From: Ashinkailepas kermadecensis
Taxonomy: Eukaryota; Arthropoda; Thecostraca; Neolepadidae
Reading direction: 5' to 3'
NCBI GenBank assembly: GCA_034440615.1
Contig: JAOTOM010005095.1
Span: forward strand, 722,001 to 786,000
Length of the DNA stretch: 64,000 nucleotides
The position numbers were made by a program, and so were the translations under genes. The notes beneath the pieces were generated by a model, which saw only the letters and a list, made by a program, of their open reading frames with translations, was not told the DNA's origin and did no database searches. Within the stretch, counting starts at the first letter, position 1. Each line of letters starts with the position of its first letter. Below are positions 32,068-43,714 of this stretch, one piece after another.

Positions 32068-35000
32068 CTAGGCAGAAGCATATATTACTTGAAATCGTAT
32101 CTCCGCGAGGAAGGCCAAAACTGCTCTGTTACATATAAATCGGGAATCGTTTCCAAGTAAGTCCACTAGTCCCAAAGTATGCGCTTCATATCCGAAGTGC
32201 CTCCTGCGTTCTTCTGCATATGCTGTGCACGCCACCAGCACATGGTGCACAGTCAGCGCGGCATTACACTTCACACATTCCGGTCTGTCGTCCCCGCACA
32301 GTAAGTATCTATGTGTTGCTAGAGTGTGACCAATTCTGAGGCGACAAATGGCCACTTCGTCCCTTCTAGTTCGACTGAATGACGAGGGCCACAGCTCCAA
32401 GTGTGGTTTGATTCGCTTTAATTTGTTTAGGTCTATTCGGTCCCAGCTTTCCTGCCACTGCCTGGATAGAAATGATGATATAGTAGGGTAGTAGTCACTA
32501 GCAGGAAGTGGAAGCGCACGACGACATGGGGCGTGTGCCGCACGCCCTGCAGCCTGATCTGCCAGCTCATTTCCACGGATTCCTACATGTGCTGGAATCC
32601 AGCAAAGTGAGACCTACTTTCCCATACGATGGAGCGAAGTGAGTTGCAATAAAATGTATCGTACAATGACGTTTTGGGGATAAAAACTACGCAGTGCCTC
32701 GAGACTACTGAGAGAGTCAGTCAGGATAACATGTAAGACCTCGTCATCAACTTCGATGAACGCTAGTGCTTTGTTGATGGCGATCAACTCGGCAGTGAAG
32801 ACCGTGGCGTGTGACGGTAGGGAGAATGATCTTGTGACGGATCCTCTCACGAAGGCACTACCCACTCCGGTGTTTATCTTCGAGCCATCCGTGTAGGTGA
32901 TGAGGTGTTTGTGATATGTTGTGGACATATGTTCTAGCGAGTGTGAGTGTAGCTCCTCTTTTGTGACATCTTGTTTTTTCATGTCCGCGAGGGAAATATC
33001 GATAGAGGAGGAGATCAGCTCCCACGGAGGAGTAGACAGTTCTTCATATTGCCGAATTCCTTGTAGTCGTATTTCCATTCGTCCCAGGAGCGTCCTCATT
33101 CGCACACAGTAAGGAGTTCCTCTCCTAATGGGATTTCGAAGGACAGCATATAAGTCATGAGCAAAGACCGCCGGATATGACGGGTGTGTCGGGAACTGTC
33201 GCATTTTCCAGGCGTATCGCAGACCCAGCATGTCGCGTCTCATAGACAGTGGAGGCTCATGCGCATCTGCTAGCACGCTAATCGTGGGAGAGGTGCGGAA
33301 TGCACCTGTAATTATTCGCACCGCAGCATGATGTACTGGGTCAAGCGTTCGCTTTGTAGTAACACACGCGCCATCGTATACGAAACAAGCGTAGTCGAGC
33401 TTCGAGCGGATCAGAATACGATACAGCAGGTGTAGTGTCTTTCTATCTGCGCTATATGACGTACGAGATACACACTTCAATATCGCAAGTGCTTTAAAAC
33501 ATTTGTCTCGGAGTGTTTTGATATGTTCTCTGTATGTAAGACGATGATCGAACTGCACACCAAGAAAACGAGCCACTGATGCTGTAGGCACATCTTGCCC
33601 GTACAATCTCAACGCCATGTCTGGGCAGTTACGCCTACGTCGACAGAAATGTACTGCAACTGTTTTAGCTATGGAAAACTTGAGTCCATTTGTATGTCCC
33701 CACTTCTCCAGGCGAAATATAGCAAGTTGAAGCTGTCGCTCCATAAGATGGGGTGACGAGCCGTGCAACCAGATAGCAAAGTCGTCAGCAAAAAGAGACC
33801 GCCCAAATGATGAGGGGAGTGAGTCGCCGATGTCGTTCATAATAAGAGAAAAGAGAGAAGTGCTCAGGACGCTGCCCTGGGGAACTCCCTCGACTTGGTG
33901 CATCCAACCTGAAACCTGGTTACCCACACGCACACAGAACTGTCTGTCTGTCATGAAATTTTTTAAGAACATGCTCAAAGCTCCACGGAGTCCGTACTTA
34001 TGGATCTTAAGCAGGATGCCGTATCTCCAGGCGGTGTCAAAGGCGCTCTCAATGTCGAAAAATATTGCCCCCAAATGCTTGTTCTTTGCAAAAGCCACAC
34101 GAATCTCTGTCTCCAGCTTTAAAACGTGGTCTACCGTACTGCGATTTTTCCGGAAGCCACACTGGTCGTTGGTTAAAATGTTCTGGGCTTCTAGGAACCA
34201 AGTCAGTCGAAGGCTGACCATTCTCTCCATCAGCTTGCACAATGATGAAGTGAGCGATATCGGACGGTAGTGAGAGGGGTCATCGCCGCTTTTACCGGGC
34301 TTTAGTATTGGTACTATTATTGCTTTCCGCCAGGCTGGTGGGAAACATCCTCTTGTCCACAGTCTGTTGAAGATGGTGAGAAGAATATGTTTTGCGCGCG
34401 TCGGTAGGTGCTGTAGCATTTCATTGTGTACTACGTCCGGTCCCTCAGACACACTTTTCAACTGGCTGAGTGCGGAGACAAGCTCAGCTTGAGTAAACGG
34501 CAGATTGTAGTGCAGTTGTTCAGTTGTGTTAAAACTGATCTTGTCCTTCTGGCACCGAGCACGGTGTTGCAGGAAATTTGGGTCGGTAGGTTGGCTACGC
34601 TTCGCAATAGCGTAAGCAATGTGGTTGGCTACCTCGCTTGGATCGGTTATGATATTTCCTCTGATGTTGAGGACCGGGAGTGGGACTGAATTAAACCGAC
34701 CAGCAATCTTTTTCATGCGCGACCATACTTCGGAGGTTGGTGTTGTTCGGCTAATCTTCCCTATATATTCTCGCCAGGATGCACGCTTCGCGGCACGTAT
34801 TGTTCGTCGAGCCAGTGCCTTGGCCTTTTTAAACGCTAGCATATTAGCCATAGTGCTGTGTTTGCTGAACTCCTTAAGAGCCGTTTGCGGTCGCAGATAG
34901 CCTGTTTGCATTCCTCGGTCCACCAGGGAACTGGAATACGGCGTGGGGTGCCAGAGGTGCGTGGAATGCACTCATTGGCGCACTGGAGTAGTCGTGATGT

Positions 35001-35795
35001 AAAATCTTCCACACTAGTACAGTTATTTTCAATGTCGGTTGTAAAAGCCATCTGTGCCCGAGATTCGAAACTGGTCCAATCTGCCATCCTTAAGTTCCAA
35101 CGTGGCGGCCGTACTCCCAGAACTACGGTTCTCCGAAAAGTCAGCCATATCGGATAGTGGTCACTTCCCAGGCAGTCATCATGAACTGACCATTCGAACT
35201 GCTGAGCCAGTTCAGGACTGGCTATGCTCAGGTCTAGTGCTGATGTCCGGCCCGATGGCAGCGCCAGATGAGTGTGCGCACCTGTGTTTAGGAGGCAGAG
35301 TGGCTCGTTCAAGATTAAATCTTCCAGGATTCGACCCCGTATGCTGATATCCGAACATCCCCAAGCAGTGTGGTGGGCATTGAAGTCTCCCAGTAGCAGA
35401 ACAGGTGGAGAAAGCTCCGTTAGTAGCTGTTTCAGCTCCGCAGTAGGGAATGATGTTCCAGGAGGCAGGTACAGGGAGCACACGTTTATGCAATGGTGGT
35501 CAAGCGTAACCTGCGCTGCGACCGCTTGCAAAGGTGTTCGGAGGACCAGCTCACGTGCTGGTATGCTGTGGTGGACGGCTAGTAGCACGCCTCCATGCGA
35601 AATGTGTGTAGGGTGTACATCGCTACGGTACACCTGGTAACATTTGAGTTTCACTGTGTCTTGTGGTGCCAGCTTTGTCTCTTGGAGACAGATGACTGCA
35701 GGGTTGTGCCGATTTAAAACGGTCACAAGATCAAAAACGGAAGTCTTCATACCTCGGCAATTCCACTGTAAAATTGCCGTAAAAGAAGCCAGTTA
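32068..35795 (-). pseudogene. LINE ORF2 (endonuclease, RT, RNase H) with one frameshift and one in-frame TAG
   Basis: The endonuclease frame opens at about 35795, before its first ATG (35750), with ILQWNCRG. It then shows CLQETKL, LLGDFNAHHTAWG and SDHYPIWL. It breaks at about 34870-34900. The next frame carries RT with GVPQGSVLS and the catalytic FADDFAIW (33776-33796), then RNase H with TYTDGSK, FTAELIAI and LTDSLSS. A TAG at 32614-32616 interrupts it just before the RNase H segment IPAHVGIRGNELAD. The same frame continues to a C-terminal Cys/His cluster (LLCGDDRPECVKCN...HHVLVAC) and ends at 32068. ORF2 may initiate by re-initiation after ORF1, since ORF1 ends at 35832. Confidence 0.9.
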
Positions 35796-35831
35796 AAACG
35801 AGTTAAGACGATGGAGTGACTAATAGGGCGG

Positions 35832-37602
35832 TCACTGGAACTTCGTGGAACAAGAGTGGGTCCGTGACCTTCCCCTAGGGCTTGCTCCGTCGGTAGGGGA
35901 TGCCTGCCAAGGTGGAGCACGCTTCCGTCCTCTGATCGGGGATGGGGATGCCGGAGCATCGCCCCCACGTGGTGGGATGGGTGGTGGAATGTGAGGTGCC
36001 GATGTCGACTGGATTGTCAGCTGGGTGGCATGGGCTCTCGACTGTACGCTTGGAGACGCGTTTCGGCTCGCCCGGCCAACCGGTCCCAGGTCCGGGGCTG
36101 CTTGGCGAACACTGGCCTTCGGGTCTCGTGTCACTAGTGGAGGCGTGACAGGGATGCGTCTCGATGATGTACAGCAGAACGTTGGAGGGGGAAGGGGAGG
36201 AGGGGGAGGAGCAGGAGGGGGAGGAGCAGGGATTGATCGCGGTGATGCGGGATGGGTTACCTTGGATGTGGGAATATTGGGTGTGGTGGAAGGAGTATCC
36301 GGGAGTTTGGAGTGTTTTTTGGCACGCTGTACCAGGGTCCACTCGTCTCCTTCCTTTTGTGTTTCTGAGATCTCAGAAGACCGTGGTCGTTCTCGGGTTG
36401 ACGTTTCTTTGGCCTGCTCCGGCCTAGACGACTGAACTGTGTGATGCAGCTCAGGTGTCTCCGATCCCGTGGAAGGTGTACAAGCAATACCAAACGAACT
36501 CAACAAAGTGCTAAGTTGGACAAGCAGCTGCGTGGTGATGGTGGGCTGCTGTTGTGGAAAGTTTGTCAGGCTACCGCGAGTCATCTCGGCGTAAGACACT
36601 TTCGGGTGGTTTTCGTCGTATGCCTCACGGCCTTGCCGAAAGGACAGATTCCTCGTGCATTTCAGCGACAATATCTCTTTTCCTTGATGTACGTTGGGCA
36701 TGATCTGTCAGAGGTTGTGTGTGGCACTTGTGTCCTACCACAGTTCAAACACCACACATTCTGCGATTCGCACTTTTCAAGAGTGTGATCTGGTGATCCA
36801 CATTTTCCACAAGCAGGGCGGCCGCGACAGTATCGAGTTGTATGGCCATACCGCTGGCATCGGAAACACCTCATTGCATTCGGGACGAAGACTCTCACTT
36901 TTACTCTTACGTAGCCTACTTGCACTGCTGATGGCAGGTCAGTGGAGCTGAAAGTGAGGATGATGTTATTAGTGGGTTGGAGTTCCCTTCCCTTCGCACC
37001 TTCATTCTTTGCGCTTCTACCACACCATATTCTGTTAATCCGTCAACTATCTCAGCCTCCGAAATGTCCCTTAGATCGTAACAGTTGATCACTCCTTTGC
37101 AGAAATTCTTCGTATTATGTGGTTCAACTTTTATTGGAATGGCGATGTCTCTAGTGCCATCGGGGGTTCGTATGCTGTAAATGAACTTGTCCATGCCTAA
37201 AGCCCTCCTTGCGTCCTCTTGATTTTGAAACTCCACCTCTATCCCTTCGTCCCGTAATTTGTCACAGCGCGTGACGGTCCCGAAGCGGTCACATCCTCTC
37301 TTACGCTGGAAGGGCGAGAGTGATGATAGGGTCTTGTCTGGGTCAATGGATTTAAATATTAAAATGCGTGGTATAGTTTTTCTTGACGCCGACGTGGTAC
37401 TGGTGTGACCAAGATGCTGATCTCTGCTAGGTGGATTGCGCGGAGAACGTGTAGGGCGGTATGCCTCTGCCGGTGTCGGGTTGGTGGTGCGACTTCCACT
37501 GGGTAAGTCGGTGTTCTGGTCCCCACGGGGTCCAGGATGGGTTTTTGTGTTGAACGAATCCATGTAGTATGCTTGGTTTCTGCTCCTCGGGCGCCCCACC
37601 AC
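35832..37602 (-). pseudogene. LINE ORF1 (gag-like, CCHC zinc knuckles), broken into three frames
   Basis: This is the RNA-binding protein of the LINE. The N-terminal piece (37602-36916) has a Pro/Thr-rich lead and a region containing IPRILIFKSI and VEFQNQEDARRALG. The middle piece (36925-36662) carries the knuckles CFRCQRYGHTTRYC and CGKCGSPDHTLEKC (both C-x2-C-x4-H-x4-C) and a third Cys/His cluster with CLNCGRT. The C-terminal piece (36701-35832) is Pro/Ser/Thr-rich and includes a Pro run. Frame changes fall near 36920 and 36690. The assignment rests on the order and zinc knuckles typical of I/Jockey-superfamily ORF1. Confidence 0.85.
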
Positions 37603-38250
37603 ACAGGGGCCCTACGGGGGGGGGGACGCCTGGGCCCCGCGGACGGGAGGACGCCAGGCGCCCGAGGAGCTATACGGGGCAGACGGCGCCTTCGCCCGGC
37701 CGGGAGAGAGGGACTCACCACCCCGACCCGGATCCAGCGCCGTCCACCCCTTGACCCCAGCCGGCCGGGCCGGAAGACACTGGGAAAAATTCCCAGGTCC
37801 CCGGCCCGAGGCGACCGGCCACTTGGCCCGCGTGAGGCCCCACGGGCCCGCCCGCCCCTCCGGGATATCAGGACCAAAGAGGCGTGTTGGTCCCCCGTCA
37901 CAACTAGCACCGTGCGACGGGGGACCTCAACCTCCAGGACTCCGTCAACCCCGGGGGACGGGCCGAGGGGGCGCGGCTACCCCGATAAAACTGAGCTGGA
38001 GGGCAGGACCGGGGAAGTTGTCCTGCCTGCTCATAGTAGGAATAGTTGGTGTTGTAGGGCCAGGTGAAGGATATGGATGTTGGGATAAGATGGGCGTTGG
38101 AATGGGAGCGTACGGATGGAAGGACGAGTGAGGCACTCCTGGTCTGACCCCTCGCCGGGTCACCGTTGGACTGGGATTCTGGGTCCTAAGGGCACTCAAT
38201 CCCCCCCACCACGTAAAGGTGGTGCCTCGTCGGTGGGGAGGGGGGGGGGG
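37603..38250 (-). other. 5' region of the I-type LINE
   Basis: GC-rich sequence lies between the C-tract at the element's 5' end and the start of ORF1. It should contain the internal promoter of the element. No reading frame here has a recognisable domain, and the long frames on both strands are compositional. Confidence 0.6.
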
Positions 38251-38261
38251 TCGCCATCGAT
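38251..38261 (+). repeat. Target-site duplication, right copy
   Basis: TCGCCATCGAT matches 31925-31935. It marks the 5' end of the LINE insertion. Confidence 0.9.
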
Positions 38262-38323
38262 ATTGCCGCACCACAGACGCTAGTAATCTGCTCCTGTGTC
38301 GATCGAGCCGTCCCCGCCCGCAG

Positions 38324-38512
38324 TCCGGGGCCTGTCCAGTGTCTGCAGCCCAGTGCCGGCCGCCGGCGCCCGCCACCCAGTCCTACGTTTGTCTAGTCTG
38401 GCGCCGCGCCAGCGTACAGTTCAACTTCATCAGCCCTGTTGCACCCGGTACGGATCCCAGTCAGCGACAGCCGCTCAACCTGTCGAAAATGGTGCCGGTG
38501 GATGCCGTGTAG
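38324..38512 (+). CDS. Possible terminal exon of the same unrecognised gene
   Basis: A strong acceptor (pyrimidine tract then CCCGCAG|) precedes 38324. The frame reads SGACPVSAAQCRPPAPATQS, then YVCLVWRRASVQFNFISPVA and PSQRQPLNLSKMVPVDAV, with TAG at 38510-38512. Codon use is GC-rich. I do not recognise it. It lies 62 bp past the empty-site end of the LINE insertion, so without the LINE it would be a few hundred bases from the 31715 exon. Its link to that exon is inferred from strand, proximity and composition only. Confidence 0.4.
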   Translation, partial: SGACPVSAAQCRPPAPATQSYVCLVWRRASVQFNFISPVAPGTDPSQRQPLNLSKMVPVDAV

Positions 38513-39231
38513 AGCCCGCGCTGTTTCCCGCACCATTTGTCTTTCCCACCTTACGCTATGTGCGTAAGCATTGTTTTCGAACCTGATGTACGGTTACAGG
38601 ATTCCACGTTGATGAGCGCAGGCTGCGACACATGCGAGGGAAAGGAAGACTAAGACTATCGAGGGAAATTATTACATATTTTGCGCCAGCGATGCACTGT
38701 GGTAGCTGGCTGGCTGATGGTCCGTGTGCAATGCTATAGTGTGCTCACACGAGGACTACATGTTGCCAAAAGATTGTAATACACTTGTTATGTAGCTGGT
38801 AGTGACGATGGCTTCGTCGGCAACGGTGCAATCATACAAATTCATAAAAACATGTTAGTTGCAAGGGAAGAGGCAGTCCGAAGGGGTTTAACGTAACTAT
38901 CGGAGACCTTTTTCAACGTACGAGAGATCCGAACCGGCGGGACTCAGGCGATGATGAGGCTTTTGAGGAGCTGGTATCTGAGTAGCTATTGGGATTTACT
39001 GTATTCGAAATACGAGAAGGAAATATATAAACTACGTTGTGTTTTTCTCAACATATGTCATTCTTGGATACTCACCAGCAGAGGCGCAGCCAAGGGGCGG
39101 GGGCCAGGCTCCCTTCCCCCTAGCACCCAAATATACACCAGATGAAATGCTAAATTTTGAGATAGCTACCACGCAAAACCTGAAATTTCGGATGTCCATG
39201 ATATTAGCAACGCATTCGCATTCACCATCCT
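38513..39231. other. Downstream flank of the unknown gene
   Basis: No polyadenylation signal close to the 38512 stop and no other feature recognised. Confidence 0.5.
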
Positions 39232-40717
39232 ATTCGCATACTCTCCGAATTCGTTCATTTTTTCAGGATATGATCTTTGTTGCTTGCAAAAGTAAGGCAA
39301 ACAACGATTCTTCAGTAGGACGAGCGGTTCGATCTCCAGAGGTCCAGAGAGGTCACTCGGGTCAAAAACGGTGTACCGTATAAAATTCGAAGTACTTCAC
39401 TTAGCCGAATGATTCCAACGCCTAGATGTCCGCTGTCCATCAAAGATGCAGCACATCGAATTACGTAAACTTCAAAGTCACAGTTTGACCTCAGGTCACC
39501 GAAGTTGGTTTTACTCATGCACTATATCTATTTACGGGGTACCGAATAAAATCATGGTGACACATTGGATATACCTGATTTTTGCATGTCATAGTCTACA
39601 TAGCACGGACATAGAGCACATCAATCAAAATGACCCATTATGGCCACTGATTCATCACCGTTCGCCAAAAAAGCCAAAAAATGCAACTATACCAAATTCT
39701 TGTGTACCAGATAATTTCCGAAACATTTTGCTTGGCACGACGAAAAAACACCCAGACATTGGTTATGGCCCATGGATGCAGCACATTGAAGCATATGGAC
39801 TACAATCTCATAGTTTGACCTATATTCGCAAAATACTGTTTTGACCATGCATTATTGCCGTCTACGGGGTACCTGATAATACCCTCCTAAATACATTCAT
39901 CGGATGGACATTAGCGCCAAAAAATATCCCATCGGACAAGAAAGCAGCACATCAAAGCATGTCACCTTCAAGCTCACCATTTGACCTCAGGTCAACTTAG
40001 ACTTTAACATTACACCTTATGGGAATATAACGGTGCACCGAGTACAATTTTCCTGAATACATTTATCGGATGGATATTAGCGTCGAATAATCGCCCACCG
40101 AGCAAGGACGCAGCACATCCGAGCATGTGACCGTCAGCGCAAGCGTTTGACCTCAGGTCAGGTTGTATGAAATTCAGAAAAAGAAGGTAGTCCACTTGGG
40201 TACCGTATGTGGGCCAAACGAAGCATTGAATGTAGACTATCTCAACACTGATGCATGCACAAGCAACACAAGAAGCAGCACAAGAAGCAGCACACTGCGT
40301 GACCTGACCTCTATCGATGACGCATTTCATCACGTAGCACGAGCATCCCATTCAACAACGCATTCAGAAACCATTTCACGAATGTCCTCCGATTCGTCTG
40401 AAAATTTGACACAACGTTCGCATACATATCCGTATATGCATCCCGAAACCATTTTCTACTACGACGAATCATTTCGCCTTCAGAGGCGAAAAGGTCAGCC
40501 AGGTCAAATCTGGGGTACCGCATAACTTGCCGGAGAACTCACTTATTGGAATGATTCAAACGCTTGTGCCACCGCTATCACGGTGGCATGCAGCACACCA
40601 AGCCAACTGGTCACTCGAGGTCACCATTAGACCTCAGGTCAACGAAGACTTTAACATTACACCCTATGGGAATATCACGGTGTACCGAATAACATTTTCC
40701 TGAATACATTTATCGGA
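39232..40717 (+). repeat. Foldback left arm
   Basis: Inverted counterpart of 41021-42486. TGACCT(C)AGGTCA-like motifs lie near 39487, 39980, 40148 and 40632. Confidence 0.85.
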
Positions 40718-41020
40718 TGGATATTAGCGTCGAATAATCGCCCACCGAGCAAGGACGCAGCACATCCGAGCATATGACCTTCAGCGTCAGCGTTTGACCT
40801 CAGGTCAGGCTTAATGATATTCAGAAAAAGAAAGTAGTCCATTTGGGTACCGTATGTGGGCCAAACGAAGCATTGAATGTAGACTATCTCAACACTGATG
40901 CATGCACTAGCAACACAAGAAGCAGCACACTGCATGACCTGACCTCTATCGATGACGCATTTCATCAGGTAGCACTAGTGTCCCATTGAACAACTCATTC
41001 AGAAACGAATTGACCTTCAC

Positions 41021-42486
41021 CGATAAATGTATTTAGGAAAATTGTATTCGGTATTCCGTGATTTTCCCAAAGGGTGTAACGTTAAAGTCTTCGTTGACCT
41101 CAGGTCAAATGGTGACCTTGAGTAACCAGCTGACTTCGTGTGCTGTATGCCACCATGATAGAGGTGGCAGAAGCTTTTGAATCATTCCAATAAGTGAATT
41201 CTCCGGCAAGTTATGCGGCAACCCAGATTTGACCTGGCTGACCTTTTCGCCTCTGAAGGCGAAATGGTTCGTCGTAGCAGAAAGTGGTTTCGGGATGCAT
41301 GTACGGGTATGTCTGCGAAGGTTGTGTCTAATTTTAAGACGAATCGGAGAACATTGGTGAATTCGTTTCTGAATGCGTTGTTGAATGGGATACTAGTGCT
41401 ACCTGATGAAGTGTGTCATCGATAGAGGTCAGGTCACGCAGTCTGCTGCTTCTTGTGTTGCTAGTGCATGCATGTGTTGAGATAGTCTACATTCAATGCT
41501 TCGTTTGGCCGACATACGGTACCCAAGTGGGCTACTTTCTTTTTCTGAATTTCATAAAACCTGACCTGAGGTCAAACGCTTGCGCTGACGGTCACATGCT
41601 CGGATGTGCTGCGTCCTTGCTCGGTGGACGATTATTTGACGCTAATATCCATCCGATAAATGTATTCAGGAAAATTTTATTCGGTACACCGTTATATTCC
41701 CATAGGGTGTAATGTTAAAGTCTAAGTTGACCTGAGGTCAAATGGTGAGCTTGAAGGTGACATGCTTTGATGTGCTGCTTTATTGTCCGATGGGAGATTT
41801 TTTGGCGCTAATGTCCATCCGATGAATGTATTAGGAGGGTATTATCAGGTACCCCGTAGATGGCAATAATGCATGGTCACAACAGTATTTTGCGAATATA
41901 GGTCAAACTATGAGATTATAGTCCAGATGCTTCAATGTGCTGCATCCATGGGCCATAACCAATGTCTGGGTGTTTTTTCGTCGTGCCAAGCAAAATGTTT
42001 CGGAAATTATCGGGTACACAAGAATTTGGTGTAGTTGCATTTTTGGGGCTTTTTGGCGAACGGTGATGAATCGGTGGCCATAATGGGTCATTTTGATTGA
42101 TGTGCTCTATATCCGTGCTATGTAGACTGTGACCTGCAAAAATCAGGTATATCCAATGTGTCACCATGGTTTTATTCGGTACCCCGTAAATAGATATAGT
42201 GCATGAGTAAAACCAACTTCGGTGACCCGAGGTCAAACTGTGACATTGAAGTACACGTAATTCGATTTGCTGCATCTTTGATGGACAGCGGACATCTAGA
42301 CGTTGGAATCATGAAATACTTGAAATAAGTGAAATACTTCGAATTTTATACGGTACACCGTTTTTGACCCGAGTGACTTCTCTGGACCTCTGGAGATCGA
42401 ACCGCTCGTCCGACTGAAGAATCGTTGTTTGCAAGCGACAAAGATCATATCCTGAAAAAATTAACGAATTCGGAGAGTATGCGAAT
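41021..42486 (-). repeat. Foldback right arm
   Basis: Inverted counterpart of 39232-40717. The motif recurs near 41097, 41565, 41730 and 42222 (TGACCCGAGGTCA in the last). Confidence 0.85.
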
Positions 42487-43714
42487 TCGGCGCCCTTCGT
42501 GCGCCGGAATGTTTCGTTTCGTCTGTTTCGTCACATTTCCCTTGCAGACCCCCTTAGCAACATCCTGGTTGCACCACTACTCGTCACGTAGGTTCATGTA
42601 TTACAAATGCGACACACGAAATAATGCTCCTGCAGGGCACACCTTTTCCTTCAGAACGATGTGCTTGTTCATTACCGTCTTACGACCGCATCTACTATTG
42701 TGCTGTGCATAAAGCCATATTGGGCTGATTAGGTATGATCAAGAAATCCCACCTGGTGAAAATTCCTTAGAGGAGGCCCTGGCAGTGAGCAGAGTGTGGC
42801 TTGGTAATGCGGGCCCAGTTCTTTCCCACCTAGTTCTCAGGGTGAAAGTATTCGAGTCTCTCACTTTCAATGCAAGCCGTTAGATGGGTTTAATATACTC
42901 CTCAGTTATATTATCTGCCCCCCGGGGCGGTCGCCTGGAGGGTGTAGGAAAGTCCTTATTGGCACGCTAAAGTCTAGCAACCTCTTCGTTCGCGATAACT
43001 CCAGTCACGAAAGTACCAGTACCCTTTGCTGCCCTGTATTTGCACTGGAGCACTCCACGATCACACGAGAACGACAGCCACCGTACAGTACGTTCTCCTC
43101 TGAAGGTAAGCCGTGATACTGCCTTTCCTATGAATTTAGAAGCCGAATTTAGTTGGGAAGCGCGCACGCGTAGCAGCGATCCGCTCGCTCAGAGGATTCA
43201 AGACCGACTGTCTGGGGGCCGCACGGCCGCTAGTGACTTCGGGAGACCCCCGGTCGCGGATTGGTCGAGGGCGCAGAACCTCCCCTTGACGTCACATCCA
43301 TGTCGACGGCCTTCTAGAAGGGGAAATGGTCTGTTTCTAGTGGCGGTGACGATGTGTTACGTTTACGGTACACTTTTACAATCGCAAGGCTTACGGGATT
43401 ATATCAATTACGGTTACGGGACAGCCAAACGTGAACGCAGTTACATCTAGCATTATGTGAACACAGTTATATCTAGCATTAACGACGGCGGCGGTACACG
43501 CCGGTCGATAGAGGTCACGTCTCTGGCGCCTGGCTGGCGGGGTGTCAGCCGGAAGGAGGGAGGGGAAGGTACAATGTCCAATGAACGGCGACCTCGCTGG
43601 GGCGGTGGCTGCTGACGTAGGCAGCAGACAGGCCGACGCCAGTCTCGGAGCCGGGGACTTGTCGCGCCATGAACTGCGTCGGGTATTGCTGAATTATATG
43701 GGATCAAGACGCTC
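42487..43714. other. Intergenic; GC-rich stretch at 43140-43330 with CCAAT and CRE motifs
   Basis: GATTGGTCGAGGGCGCAG followed by TTGACGTCACAT at about 43256-43292 looks promoter-like. No adjoining exon was recognised on either strand. Confidence 0.4.

Larger units (their letters stand above)
31936..38250 (-). mobile_element. Full-length I-type LINE (non-LTR retrotransposon) with 11-bp target-site duplication
   Basis: The element runs from a C-tract 5' end (38250) to a (ATC)n tail (31936-31946), about 6.3 kb. TCGCCATCGAT occurs on both sides (31925-31935 and 38251-38261). It has a GC-rich 5' region (37603-38250), a zinc-knuckle ORF1, and an ORF2 with AP endonuclease, reverse transcriptase and RNase H. 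RNase H downstream of RT places it in the I/Nimb/R1-like group. Its 3' end forms a hairpin block (GGGTTGACGCACCC region) followed by TAAAAACCCCAATAATCATC. It is inactive as read: frame breaks in ORF1, one between EN and RT, and one in-frame TAG. The few lesions and the perfect TSD suggest a fairly young insertion. Confidence 0.92.
39232..42486. mobile_element. Foldback element: ~1.48-kb inverted arms with a ~300-bp spacer
   Basis: Left arm 39232-40717 and right arm 41021-42486 are inverted copies; the outer ends are ATTCGCATACTCTCCGAATT and its complement. Frames encoded from the two arms are near identical when read inward (for example IYGVPNK...MVTHWIYLIFA from 39446 plus and from 42275 minus). 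The spacer (40718-41020) is a direct repeat of arm sequence near 40060-40370. The arms are built of diverged subrepeats carrying TGACCTCAGGTCA. No transposase frame, terminal motif or clear TSD was identified. It could be a non-autonomous foldback transposon or a local palindromic duplication. Confidence 0.88.

Noticed and set aside
36025..36435. Gly-rich plus-strand frame
   Set aside because: Complement of the Pro-rich C-terminal part of LINE ORF1.
37537..38131. Long plus-strand frames in GC-rich DNA
   Set aside because: They lie on the antisense of the LINE 5' region. There is no motif, and openness follows from base composition.
39446..42275. Conserved frames in both foldback arms (IYGVPNK..., FDLADLFASEGEM...)
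   Set aside because: Both arms encode them because they are inverted copies of one another. There are no protein motifs and the frames are short, so coding is not supported.
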